A stretch of 64,000 nucleotides of DNA. Origin: Amoebophrya sp. A120. Its lineage: Eukaryota > Sar > Dinophyceae > Syndiniales > Amoebophryaceae. The notes below the pieces were generated by a model. The model was not told where the DNA came from and made no database searches. It was given only the letters and a program-made list of their open reading frames with translations. Made by a program: the position numbers and the translations under genes. Positions 47,306 through 58,506 of this stretch are shown here, in pieces; position 1 is the stretch's first letter; each line of letters opens with the position of its first letter. Where the stretch lies: the NCBI GenBank assembly GCA_905178155.1, contig CAJINV010000012.1, forward strand, positions 2,258,166-2,322,165. The letters are read 5' to 3'.

Positions 47306-48309
47306 TCACGCACAGTAGACCCACTCTCCGTTCAAATACACGCGGGAAAGCAGCTTTCCCCGGCCGTCTTGGGTCACCATGGTCATGCGCTTGAAGCGGT
47401 TTTGGGTCAGGTAGCGTTCCGCATTCGGCTTTTATCAAAAGAAAAAACCCCTCCTCCCCATATCGAAGCGGAAATCTGTGATACGGGATCTGTGTACACA
47501 AATCGGCTCTGTCTTGCAGTAGAGGACTGCAGGCAGATACAGAGCGGGAGTAGGGGCCTTTTGGTGTAGGCGTCAAGCAGGGCAGGCATATCCTCCGCAG
47601 GCCCTAAAGCATTACAATGGGCATGCAGGACACGGCAAGCTTTTTGGATTTGCGTTCTTGCAATACAGAGACGATTTGTGGTCTCCTATCAGCATCACAA
47701 ATTTTCAAAAGTATCCTGGTTTGGTATGGAGAGGGGGGATTTTTCCTCCCAATAGCTTTTCCGGCCAGGCCTCCGGGGCCGGTTTCAACGCAGTACCGGA
47801 TTGGGTGCGGAGGAGGGTGGCTTGGCTGTGGTAAATGTAAATGATGTATACAACATAGTGTGGACTAACATGAACGAAGGAAAGAAAGTTTGTTTCCTCT
47901 ATCAAGCTAGGAGATCAGGAGTTCGAGTTTGTAGTGGGAAAACAGCATGACAATGAAATACGTGTGATTGGAAAACCAAAACAGCATGACAAATAATAAA
48001 TACGTGTGATTCTGTTGCTTCTCGATGAGCTCCGCATATTTCTTCTCCGCTATCCTGTGCAAAAGTATCGCACTCGTAGTAATTGCATTCATGCATTACA
48101 AATCTTTCATTTGAGGTAAATCCGCATTGCAAATTTTGTTTCTCATGCTGAGAAAGTTTGTAATGCATTTATACGAGTACGATACTTTTGCAATGCATAT
48201 CCGCGGACTGTCGACACTTCTTCTCCTTGGTAAACATGTACTTCCGCCAGGCGTCGTCTAAAAGCCAATTCTCGACCAAAGGCCCTTTGTTCGGACGCGG
48301 GACGGGCAT
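47306..48309 (-). CDS. Small conserved-looking protein, 114 aa, two introners and one GT-AG intron
   Basis: Start ATG at 48309; removing introner 48051-48199, GT..AG intron 47826-48003 and introner 47433-47754 leaves 345 nt, exactly 115 codons. The product is basic and compact: WLLDDAWRKYMFTKEKKCRQ, an amphipathic helix AEKKYAELIEKQQN, then RYLTQNRFKRMTMV and a terminal GEWVYC. I cannot name it; size and composition would suit a mitochondrial or ribosome-associated protein, which is only a guess. Two thirds of the locus is intron. Confidence 0.7.
47433..47754. mobile_element. Introner, family 8
   Basis: 322 bp, CCTCCCCATATCGAA left; right end with GGAGAGGGGGGATTTTTCC and AATA. Exact GCTTT flanks (47428-47432, 47755-47759). 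Confidence 0.9.
47939..48011. repeat. Imperfect 42-bp tandem duplication at the donor site
   Basis: AAATACGTGTGATT occurs at 47956-47969 and 47998-48011, each preceded by ACAGCATGACAA. The duplication copies the exon end and 5' splice site of the 114-aa gene. Confidence 0.75.
48051..48199. mobile_element. Introner, family 1
   Basis: 149 bp, TATCCTGTGC left, GCAATGCATA right, exact TCCGC flanks (48046-48050, 48200-48204). Confidence 0.93.
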
Positions 48310-49129
48310 TTTTTATTTCTGGTGCCGCACGTGATGATGATCAAGTTCAACAAGCACAAGCTGAAACTGAAAATAACCACTACTTAGAGAGGACACGCAA
48401 GAAGTAGACCTGGAGAGGCAGTCCTCACACTCACTCTGCTTTGTTTGGGAAAGCGAACCACCAAAAGAGGACGAATAAATTCGAAGTTCCAATTACGATT
48501 TTCATTTTTCTAGAATCTCAGTCTCTGTCCCATTTCCATTGAAGTCATCATGTTCTGTCTCACACTCATCTTGTTCCTGTCACTCTAATGCCTACCGAAA
48601 TTCGAGACGACAAAAACCCGGCTCCGCAACGAAACGAGCATCACGGAACAGGAGAACGGCAATTGGTGACTCCGACCATGGTCAAAAAGACACCCAATGA
48701 AGGTCTAGTACGTATTTCTGGAGCGGTCTCCGTTACTACTTTCTTACTGTTTGTTCTCAGTGTCGTGTTTTGCATACTTACTGTCAACCGAAGAACTAGA
48801 GTGCGCTACTGCAAGAAAATTATACTATCTTTTCTTGTGGTTTTACGATTTCCTGCTTCTACTTATCATGAGAAAAGCCCATTTGAAAAAGCAAACTGTT
48901 ATCCAACTTAGACTCGAAAGAGGCTGGCTCTTTGTTTCTTTCAAACTTCAACACTTTTCGCTTTGGTTCGTCTTGGTAAACTTTGTCTAGAAGTACTCTG
49001 AATATCTAATAATCGTTTTGGTTTTGGAAGTTCCATCGAGTTGTACTGAAGCGCAGACGGGGCGAGTAAAGCTTAGTGAGGTCGACGAGATTCGTCATTC
49101 TCTTACTTTGTTTTCAGCACATCGCCTTG
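48310..49129. other. Intergenic, no supported gene
   Basis: A 107-codon plus ORF at 48588-48911 has a hydrophobic segment but no other support. Confidence 0.45.
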
Positions 49130-49980
49130 CTACTCCGCTACCCGGTCTAAATTTCCGCTACTGCCCAGCTGCCCGTTCTTGGTCCACCTCCTTTCCTGCC
49201 CGTCTTCGTCCAGTTCGAATGATAAACCCGAATTCAGCCTGCCGATTGTTTTCCCCGTGGCGCTACTTATTGCTACGGACTCGGATTTTTGTCTGCTTAT
49301 TGACATGGAGGGCGAGATCTGTCCCTCGCCGGGCACCATCTTTCTCCAGATCTGGATGATTTTTTATGTGAGAAGAACTGGGTTTTTTGTCATAAAAGAC
49401 CTGGGTTGAAAAAATGGTTCTCATTCTGTCATCATGCGTAATGCAACTACACAAGGCACTGTTGAAACCAATAGTACAGTTGTAGAAACAACAAAATACG
49501 TCGCCGTCTGCCCATATGATTGTCGTCATGTCGCCGTCTATCTGAAAGGTCCCACCAAAACTCTCCGCGTCGGTGTCTGACGCCGCGCCGGTTTGCTTGA
49601 CATCTGATAATTTGTCATGTCGGATTGGATTTGAAAACACCACTTCTTGCGAACAAGAAAAGCGAGCATGACACACTCATGACAAGAAAATCAGCATCAT
49701 GCACAACATGATCATGTTCCATCGGATGCGTCACAACAAAAACGTCTTTATCAGTACTGAAATTCACGTGTATTCTCCCGTCGTCCGTTTTGTCTGCGCT
49801 TAAATTTCCGTATATTGCTGTTTCCCCGAGAAACCAAACCTGATCCGCTTCTACTACGAGGAAGTCCTGGTCCGAGGTTTGCCATCTGCCCTGCAACAAG
49901 TCCATACAATCGTCGTCGTCGACATCCTGCGTTACGGCGAGGGACTGATCGGGCCCGGGGGGCACCGGGAGAGTGGACAT
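49130..49980 (-). CDS. Small repeat protein with Trp-containing beta units, three exons
   Basis: Exon 1 starts at ATG 49980 and runs to about 49755. Exon 2 is about 49603-49500 and exon 3 is 49339-49130, ending in TAG. The intron 49340-49499 is GT..AG in phase 0; the first intron is unclear. Units of the kind LQGRW..(D)FLVVEADQVWFLG and GGTFQIDGDMTTIIWADGD suggest repeated small beta-hairpin modules. A third unit holds LSFELDEDGQERRWTKNGQL. No named family is assigned. Confidence 0.5.
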
Positions 49981-51070
49981 GAGAAGTGGGCAACAAAATA
50001 CGAAATCCGATTTTCAAAGAAAAAAAAATATTCAACTTGCCTTCTCGGAAATTAAATCAATGACGCGCCCTTCTTTTCCTCCAATTTCTTTTGCTGCAAA
50101 GATCGTAGTGCCACTACTTCATGAAAGACGGACGACACAAAAAAATCAGGATAAAAACGCAAAGCTTTCCTATGATGCATGCTACCAGAAGTTGAAGCGA
50201 ACTACATAGCGATAGGCCCCCTCGCCAATAATATTTTTGTGCAGAATTAAGCCACACTCAGACCGACTGGAGGTGATTGAAACAAAAAAGAAAGCCTCGT
50301 ACGGCAAAAAAGAAGAAAGAACCGAAATTATTGGAGCTGTTGGGTGTGATAGACTTGATATTGTTGTCCACGGGACATCAGGCTTCAGCACACAAAAAGA
50401 ACCCCTAGTTGCGTCACATTAGTGAATGCCGACATGCCGACATTCTCATTCTTCCGAGGCGATCTGCACCAACGAGAACCAAGGTTACAAGCTATCTACT
50501 ACATGGTAAAACAAGAGTGTTGAACATGCGCAAACAAGATGTTAATGTTGTGTTTCATTCCATCCCATCAATGAGCGCCAATCGTTTGCTGTTCGCCTCT
50601 ACTTAGGGCAAACAAGTAAAAATTGTTGACAGTCAAAACTTACTCTTACATAAAAAATCCGTAAAGATCTAGATGACCATGAAGGTGAAGCGCGCTATGC
50701 CTCCCATTAACGATAATGGAGAGTACGTACTGAAGAAGTGCAGAAGTGTTTGTGTTTAGAGAAAATGCATTCCTATAAGGACTTACCGTGAGAAAGATGC
50801 GGAAGCGATACGACGAATAGAAGAACATAAACATAACATTGAACGTGAACGGTCGTGAGTACGTAAAAGTGGATTTCTTGATAAGTATAAAGCCCTAAAA
50901 TAACCTGAACGTGAACGTCTAACGAACACTTCCGGGCACCCTGAAGCGGCGGCGCTAGCTATCAAAAACCTGGGAAAAAAATGCTTGGTGCCAGTTGAGC
51001 CCGGGGGCGGTCGTGAGTACCTAAAAAAAAACAAAAAGCGAAGCCGCTTTCTTTGCGGCCCCCGGTAGTA
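49981..51070. other. Intergenic, no supported gene
   Basis: Short ORFs only. Confidence 0.5.
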
Positions 51071-54000
51071 TCACTTGCTCTCGGTCTTGTCGTCAAGAAG
51101 ATCAGGAGTACTAAATCTCTGTTCGGCGGGTAGTCCGAAGTTCTTTACCAACAGTGTGTACGTCGGGTCATCAGACTTAATCTCTTTCTCGACCCAACCT
51201 GCGGTGTCTCGTTTTTTTTTTGTGCCCCCATCCACCCCTTCCATGTGCTTATGTTTACCGCATTCGAATTTCGTTTTTAGCCAGACTTCTCGCTGTACTT
51301 GTCTAGGGTCCGACCAAGCCAAATCGGACTCCGCCATAGAGAGTTTCACTTCCTGAGCCACCTTGTCGTCGTCCTTTATCGCCTTTACCGGCTGAGCAAG
51401 TCTTTGCACGAAGAGCTGCAGGTCGTCGATCTTCTCACGGCGCGTTTCCCCATCCATCGTGTGACCATCTTTTCCTGTAGCTGTACCTACTTTCGCCTTC
51501 AATCGGTGTTCACTCAACTCGTTTTCAAAATTGCTGAGCGCGCCTCGTGCAGAGTTCTTGACCTCTACCTTGCCGTAGTCCGCGCTCCCCTTTTTGGCCT
51601 TCACAGGCACCATGAACTCATCCCAAAACTTTTCGAGAAACACGAGGCACTGGTCCGGATTCCTTTGGAGGAGAAGGTCAACATCGTGGACGCCCAGGTC
51701 TGCGCTTCGCAGCGCATCAAGAAGTCTGGCCAAATACCTAGCCGGGCGATCTCGGCCACGCGAAGAAAAAGCATCGCTGTCCGCTTCCATCTCCTCCACC
51801 AAATATTCCGGGTTTGTTTTGGGCTTTTTTCCATCGCTAAAGGCTCTTTGAACCAACATCTTGATGTGCTGTTTTATATCTTGTGGCCCCTCACTGCTTC
51901 GCCCCAAACGCGGCATTGTAAAAAGAGGCGGAGTTGGGTCTTTACAATTCTCGCATCCGCCTAACACTTCGCGCAACCACGCGGCAGCGGTCGTAGGATT
52001 CCCGGGTTTGGGTTCAAGAATCTTTGGCAGAGGAATCCGGTGATTACCTCCAAAACCGTCGCAAAGAGGCTCCAATCGGAGCTCGCCTGTCCTACAATTC
52101 GTCAGCGCATCTAGGTAAGCTGTTATCTGGTGCGCCTTTCTGTGACCATCCTTGCCCGTCGCGACATCCGTGAGAACCTTCTCCATGAAGTTGGTTAAAA
52201 CATTGTTGCTCGGAAGCTCCTGCAGCCTGTCTCTTTCCGGATCGTAACGAGCCATGTTCCAAGCAATGCTCTCCAACATCTCCTTCCCGTATTCTGCATC
52301 CACGGACGATTTCAATGGCGAACTCAGTAGAGATTTGATTTTGTCTCGGGCTGTGGAGTCGTCCGCTGTGCCCGGCAGCATTACCTTCGCGCCCCCGTCA
52401 AGGGTGAATGGTACAAGATAGTCGGACAACACTCCCGCAAGGGCGCGCTTCCGCTTCTCCTTCAGTGTCACTGATGCGTCGGCCTCGGTACCCGCTGCCC
52501 CTGCGTTCTGGTGCATTAGCGAAAGGGCTACCAGCTCCTTGCCGAGAGTATCCTGTCGCTTCCGTGGACTACTCCTGCTCACAGCATCAGCACCATCAAG
52601 ATCAAGGTCACCTCGTCCAAACCCCGTTTCCATCGTCAGAAAAGCGATCAGCTGCTCATGGGTTGCAAACGCGGATTCTGGTGCAGCTGCGGGTGCTCCA
52701 GAGGTGCTCGTCGTGCCGTAGCCCACCTCGTAGGCGAAAAGCTTCGGCGCCAGAAATTGCAGAAAGTCTCCCGGCGTGTTCCGGGCGTTCCCGGCAATTG
52801 CATTGGTTTTAACCCACGATAACAGAGGGAAACTTTCGGTCGCGGAGTTCTCAGCCGTGGACCCGATGGAGCGAAGCAGAGCAAGGCAAGAATTGTGCTC
52901 GTGCCGCAAATCAGAAATCTTTGGATCTTGGGAGCAAACCGACTTTACAACATCCTTTACGTTAATGAGCATGGCTTTCGCGGTGTCTTTCTCCTCTGGT
53001 ACTGGCCGTGGCAGTGGTTCTCGCGCGGGGTCGACCTCCGGGGCTTGTGGTAGGTCTTCGGTATCGGGAGCTAGAAGATGATCCGGTAAGCTGCTTTTGG
53101 ACGCACCAGGAGCCGCGCCTAGTATCGCCGGTAAGGTCGCGGCCCTACGCGGCGGCTGGCGCTGGGGCTCTCCCTCTGCTGGGTCTGCCTTTGCTGGTGG
53201 TGGTGGAGGGGGCGCGTCCGGTGGAGGTAGTGGTGGTCGTTCTCGTTGTAAGGGTTCCTCGCCGCGACCGGACGATGCTTTCTTAAGCTTTGCTTCTTCG
53301 GGACGATCATGCTCTGTTTCTTCGGCATCACCAGCTGGTGCAGACGCCACAGCCACGTTCTCTCGTCCTTCCTCGCGTGGTGGAGGATCACTACCTGCTT
53401 GTGTGGTGGAAGCGCCAGCATCTGGAACGGTCACGGTAGAACCAGGACCCGCACCGGGAGCACCGCTGTCATCTCCAATGCCCCCTTCAGCAATTGCTCC
53501 TGATCTCGCAAGTTGCGTCTCCAAAAACGCTAGGCGTTTGTGTATCTTGTCAATCCCCGCGGCAATGTGCAACTGGAGAACGGCAGAGGCAGTTGACGCA
53601 ACATCCACGTCCTCCACACCACTGCCTGTCGCCCCCGATTCCGCCTTAACATCACCCTCCGTTGACTTCTTCTTGTTTTTTCGAGAACTCGAACCAAAAT
53701 CCGCATCGCTTTCCGACGACTTCTTCTTGTTTTTGCGACGCGACGACCGGCGCTTCTTGCTTCCACCCCCGCCCTTCAGTTTCGTCTTCGACTTCTGTTC
53801 GTCTACTTGTTTCTCGCCGCCACCTGGCCCATCAGCAGGTTCGTTCTTACTTCCACTTTTTTCTAGCATCGTCGCCCGTTTGTACGCCGCCACGACCTCC
53901 TTATCCAACTGGTCGTCCTCGTCTTTCAAGAAGGCGTACTGGTTATGCATTGCAAACATGTCTGGGTCTGGAGGAGTGCAAGGTTTGCCATGCTTGTCTG

Positions 54001-54300
54001 GCATGAGTACGGAGTTTGTGATGCGTGTCTAAGAAAAGACGCTTTCGCTTGTCATGCAAAGTCATGCGAAAAACGCAACACAAAGCCTCCCAAATATTTC
54101 TCATGCTTGGCTGTGCATTAGAGATACAGAGCATTGGTGTTCCCGATTCACAGCCCAGCATAAGCATTACAAGTTTCCAGTCCCAGACACATTTGCATTT
54201 GATACTGATCCTCAGTCGCCGTGGCGGCGACCAGCACGGGCGGTGATAGCAGGCAAGAGGTGCTCCCGGCGACCCGTACGAAAGTTTTGGTACGAGGCAT
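51071..54300 (-). CDS. Unknown large protein, 987 aa, one introner
   Basis: From ATG at 54300, removing the element at 53944-54204 with one repeat copy leaves 2964 nt, exactly 988 codons. The N-terminal third has two Lys/Arg/Ser-rich blocks built on RRKNKKKS (probable nuclear localisation), then Pro-rich and Pro-repeat segments. The C-terminal two thirds is well mixed in composition and looks folded. It has repeated motifs of the kind (V/A)TGKDGH(R/T): TDVATGKDGHRKAH near residue 600 and GTATGKDGHTMDG near residue 850. Cys pairs appear in a GGCENCKDP segment. I recognise no family. The N-terminal 30 residues upstream of the introner are hydrophobic enough for a short signal or transit peptide. 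Confidence 0.65.
53944..54204. mobile_element. Introner, family 2
   Basis: 261 bp, TATGCATTGC left, GCATTTGATA right. Flanks CTGGT and CTGAT, one mismatch. It separates the first 33 codons of the 987-aa gene. Confidence 0.9.
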
Positions 54301-55088
54301 GTTGTCGAAGGCGGTGTAGTTGACGCGGTTCGTTCTTTTTTTTTACTGGTTATTTCCAGAACAAATATCTTTTACCAGGGCGTCAAGATCAAGAATGAGA
54401 ATGTCCGAGAGGACGATTCCAGACTGCAGCGTGTTCTTCGCTGTCTTGCGTTGTTTGTCGGAGTTGCTGTTTGTGTCGTCTAAACGTCGAAAAACGGAAA
54501 TGGATGAGCAGCTACTTCTACTTCGCCTGATCGTGAGCTCTGCTGGTTTGAGATGAGAGTGGTAGACAGCTGCGAGTGGTGCGTTTATATGTCGAAAATG
54601 GAAAATGAGTGAGTACTCGTTCTTCAAACAACAGGTTTTTTGGGTAAGGTTAAATGAAAATTGTGGGATGTCGTAATTTGTGAAAGAATTCCTCATCGGG
54701 AAACTGTGTCGTTAGTTGCAAACGAAGATAAGAAATACGAGCACCAGGCCGGAGAAAACAACATCAACCCTTTGCTCGCCTCTTATGGCCTGCGAGTGAC
54801 TGTCTGACATATACAGAAAACATATGGGGTCGTCAACGTTGTATTTGCCTCAGACCGTAAAAAAAATTCTGCGCGCATTTTTTCGCGGCGCAAAGCTAGT
54901 AAACCTGTGCACGCTAGTGAGGGGCTGACTTGAACGCGGTTTGTTTTACCTAGCTTGTCAGCAACACTGCTCCAGTAGGTAAGTGAGTATTGACGCGAAG
55001 GGGGGCGGGGCGCTGGGGGTTCTTCTGTGGCTGATGTTTCCACCTAGAAAACGCCGGGCGCGCGCAATATTTTTCTCATTTTTCCGGA
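54301..55088. other. Intergenic, no supported gene
   Basis: Two minus ORFs (54343-54696 and 54783-55043) lack recognisable features. Confidence 0.45.
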
Positions 55089-55680
55089 TTGCTCTCTCCG
55101 TGCAGCTATTTGCCGCTATGGCCTGGGTCAGCGTGTGAGGCTGGAAACGCCCCGCGAGATGTCTACACAGGCCCTGGCCTCGTCGTCTCTAGCAGGCACC
55201 ACGCACACATGTTGGCCGCGAAGGCCTTTCCGGAGCCCTTCCAAAAAGGGGGAGCCGGAGGGGTGCCCGGAACCCTAAAAAAAGCCTATTGCTTTTTCTT
55301 CGAATCACGATGGTGCTACCCCTCCCCAAAAGGGGTCCCGGAACCCCTCTGGGAACCCTTCCCGAAAGGCTCTCGGGCTTTTCGCATTTTGCCGAAAAAG
55401 CCGCAAAGGCAAAATGCGCGCGCGCCTGCCGGTACACGCGTGCACAGCTGCGCGACATTAGAAACAAGGGGAGGCGCAGCCGCGGCCGATTCCGTTTGCG
55501 CCCTCGACTCCGACCGACTTGCACAGATTGAGGCCCATTGTCTAGCGGCTGGACTGCAAGAGGACCTGCTGCAGCACCTCCTGGCTGCAGGGGCGCTCCG
55601 AGGCAAGTCCGTGGAGCAGCAGCGCCGGATAGCTCCGTCTTTAGCCACTGAGAAGCGCTGCGAATAGGCTAGCGATTTCA
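55089..55680. other. GC-rich island with snap-back repeats and a plus-strand ORF
   Basis: A GC-rich block between AT-rich flanks, with several short inverted repeats based on GGGAACCC/GGGTTCCC-like and AAAAGGGG/CCCCTTTT-like words. A plus-strand ORF (55089-55667) ends in a plausible Leu/Ala/Gln helix (DRLAQIEAHCLAAGLQEDLL). It may be the only plus-strand coding relic, but chance opening in GC-rich DNA is as likely. Confidence 0.4.
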
Positions 55681-56579
55681 TTAGGTGTGCAACATAGTGG
55701 GGGGCTATACGTGTGCAACATGATGGATATCAAATACAAAAAAAGGCGCGCGGAAAATTTTTTACAGCTTGAGGCAAATACAAGTTTGACGACGCCATAA
55801 AACAACATCAAGATTGATACGACGACGCTTACTTGCTTTTCAACGCACGAGACCGAAACTTGCACGTTTATTTTGGGGTGCAGTTCACGACGGACAAACA
55901 TTTTTAAACGCAGTACGACAAAATGAATACGACAAGATTTGTTCTGGCTCACTTACTTACGAACGGGAACGAAAGCGACACTGGACGAGATACAAATTAC
56001 GGTCCACCGACTAAGCAGCCCTTGAAGTTGGACCAAAAAGGTAGAGTCCACTACTGCTCCATGTTACCGACACCGAGACGATATGGGTATGAGAAAAGCG
56101 AACGTACTTACTTTGGCTTTGCTCAATAACAATAACAAGCACGATGAGGCTCCATGAAACGGAGCAGACGCAGACCGAACGGCTACTTACACGCGAAGGT
56201 GACGAAGCAATTCGCTAGAAAAGAGCGGGTCCGCCCTGCTTTGCTGCTGGTACAGCTTCTACTTGAAGAGTTCTTCTCGATGTTGTCGCTTTTTGCGTTC
56301 GCTGCGATAATTCTTCGAAACTGAATGTTGGAGTTGCGGTCTTTATTGTTCACAGGCTAGTAGAAGCGCGGCTTTGAACTTTTATGACAATCGCTGCAAG
56401 GGCTGCTTCTTCCTTTCAAAGCAAAAAATCTATGTTTTGCTCCTGCTTTAAGGATTTTTGCGGCACATCATCTGGCGGCGTAAGTAGGATGCTCATGAAC
56501 GAACCTCACCTCGTCCCTCTCCCTGAGCAATTACCACTTCACTCGTGGTGAAAGCCAGCACGACCTGCTCACCCAAAAC
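55681..56579. other. Intergenic, no supported gene
   Basis: AT-rich, short ORFs only. Confidence 0.5.
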
Positions 56580-58506
56580 TCACATCATATCATCCCCTGG
56601 CATGTCGAACTTTCCAATGTTGTCAATATCGGACTGCTTCGGCCCGCCCGGCTGGTACGCTTTTGACATTGCCTCGCCGATGATGCGTTTCATGCTGTCG
56701 TCACCCTCATCGTACATGTCTTTCATCATGCTCATGATCCCGCCCGTTGCATCCGCCGCTTTCCCCTTGTTCGCCTGTTTTTCGTCCTCTCGCTTTCGCC
56801 GCCCCCCGACGTCCGTCCAGGTCTCGTAGCTGATAGTGTTTTTGTAGTTGTACTTTTGCATGACAAGATTTACAGCTCCCCCTCTTTGTGCACCATGCCA
56901 CAGCAGATAAACGTGCTGAGTAAAAGTAAATTCCCTTGCAGCTATAGAATTATTCTATCATAGTCTTTCGAGTTCGAAGTACAACTCAAATAGGAGATGC
57001 ATCAAAGAAAAAATCCTTTACTTACCCCATCGTTCCTCCCTCCACCTTCTGCATGGTGATGAGCACGTGATTTTTCTTCACCGAGTGCGACGATTTTGCC
57101 GCCACGATGTCGTTATGAAATGCAAAAGAATCGTACTAGTATAAATTGCATTACAAATTCACGTAGCATTACAAATCAAATTTGTAATGCGGATTTGCCT
57201 TAGTAAAGAGATTTGTAATGCATAAACGCAATTGGTACGAGTACGATACTTTTGCACTCGATAGTCGTGCTGCAACGCGGTTCTTCTGAACCGGTAGTTT
57301 ACCCTGTTATGGGTGTGTCAGGATTGAAATCGACAAAGTTGAAATAGTTTGCGATGCATAAAATGCAACGCAGAAATTGTCTCTATTGCAAACGATGCAA
57401 GGGAGGCAGATTACAAGCCTGCTGTGGGGTAGAAATAGAGCTGCTAAAGTAGCATGACAAAAGGCGTCGTCCTTACCCAAACAGCATGACAAACTGGATT
57501 TAGGCTCTACCCAAGTTTGTCATGCGCCACTTGGAAACTGGGCTTCAACTGGCATCCATTTTATGCATGGCAAATTATTTCAACTTTGACGATTTCAAAC
57601 CTGACGCTTCCATACCCGTCCAGGTTTTTCACTTTCACATCCAAACTCATCCGGGTGAACTCCGTTGTGATGTTATCAAAATGAAAAATCCCCCCACCCC
57701 ATACGCGAACTTGAAATTTGTGATGCAGATTTGTGGCCCTGGCCACAAATCTTCAGCTTTGTCATGCTAGAAGGGAAAAGATGCGGACTGTAGTGCTGGT
57801 TGGCGTGGGCAAGCCTTGCATCTTCAGCATGACATGGGGTAGCTGGGAGTGGGAAACAGCATGACAAATTGCCTGCAAATGAGGCCACAGCTGCGTCTCT
57901 TGGCCTTCTAGCATTACAAGTCGACTTGTGTACTCAAATACAGCATCACAAATTTCGTTTTCGATATGGGGAGGGGGGATTTTTCATTCTGATAGATGTT
58001 TTCGGCTGGCAGATTTTCCACGCCTTTGAGCCGCAAGTCCACGACGACCTCCTTGTCGTTGTACCCACCGCCCTTTTTCATCTCGTAGATGCTCACCTCG
58101 GTCCACCTGAGAGATTTTTAGGAGTTTGTTTGTATGTAGGGAGTTTGGTATGCAAAATCAAAATGAGCCGTTCCTCTTCCTCGTTACATCAGGAGATCAT
58201 GGTGGTCATCTTCAAGACACTACTTACATATTAATATTTCCAAGTAGAAGAGGCCACTACTTACTTCAAATTCGCGTCCGATGAGGCGCTGGCGCCAGCT
58301 GGCGCTGCACTCGCCTCGCCGTGGGTCTTCAATACGTCCATCGCACCCGTATCGTCGTCCAACACCACCGGTTTCGGCCGGGTTTTCTCGATCTGCGCCT
58401 TGCTCTGCTGGATTTGGCTGGTTAAGAAGTCTTTTACCAGTGGTCTCTTCGCGTGTTCCACGAGCTGCTCGAGCTCGGCGACATCGAGTTCCGAAAGGCC
58501 GCCCAT
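56580..58506 (-). CDS. CACYBP: Calcyclin-binding protein / Siah-interacting protein homologue, about 277 aa
   Basis: Exon 1 (58506-58265), a GT..AG intron, exon 2 from 58106, introners 57674-57994, 57308-57614 and 57114-57263, then a GT intron from 57025. With acceptor at 56884 the sum is 834 nt, exactly 278 codons; an acceptor near 56861 is an alternative. Residues 1-35 form the N-terminal helical hairpin (LDVAELEQLVEHAKRPLVKDFL). A CS domain follows (WTEVSIYEMKK, EVVVDLRLKGVENLPAENI, MSLDVKVKNLDGVNYRF). The SGS domain ends the protein, with GGIMSMMKDMYDEGDDSMKRI and AMSKA. In animals the protein links SIAH-type E3 ligases to SKP1 and HSP90. Confidence 0.87.
57114..57263. mobile_element. Introner, family 1 (opposite orientation)
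   Basis: 150 bp, TATGAAATGC left, GCACTCGATA right, exact GTCGT flanks (57109-57113, 57264-57268). Confidence 0.93.
57308..57614. mobile_element. Introner, family 7
   Basis: 307 bp, closely similar to the 27151 copy: TATGGGTGTGTCAGGATT left, TTCCATA right. Flanks CCTGT and CCCGT, one mismatch. Confidence 0.92.
57674..57994. mobile_element. Introner, family 8
   Basis: 321 bp, TATCAAAATGAAAAATCC left, GGATTTTTCATTCTGATA right, exact GATGT flanks (57669-57673, 57995-57999). Confidence 0.93.
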
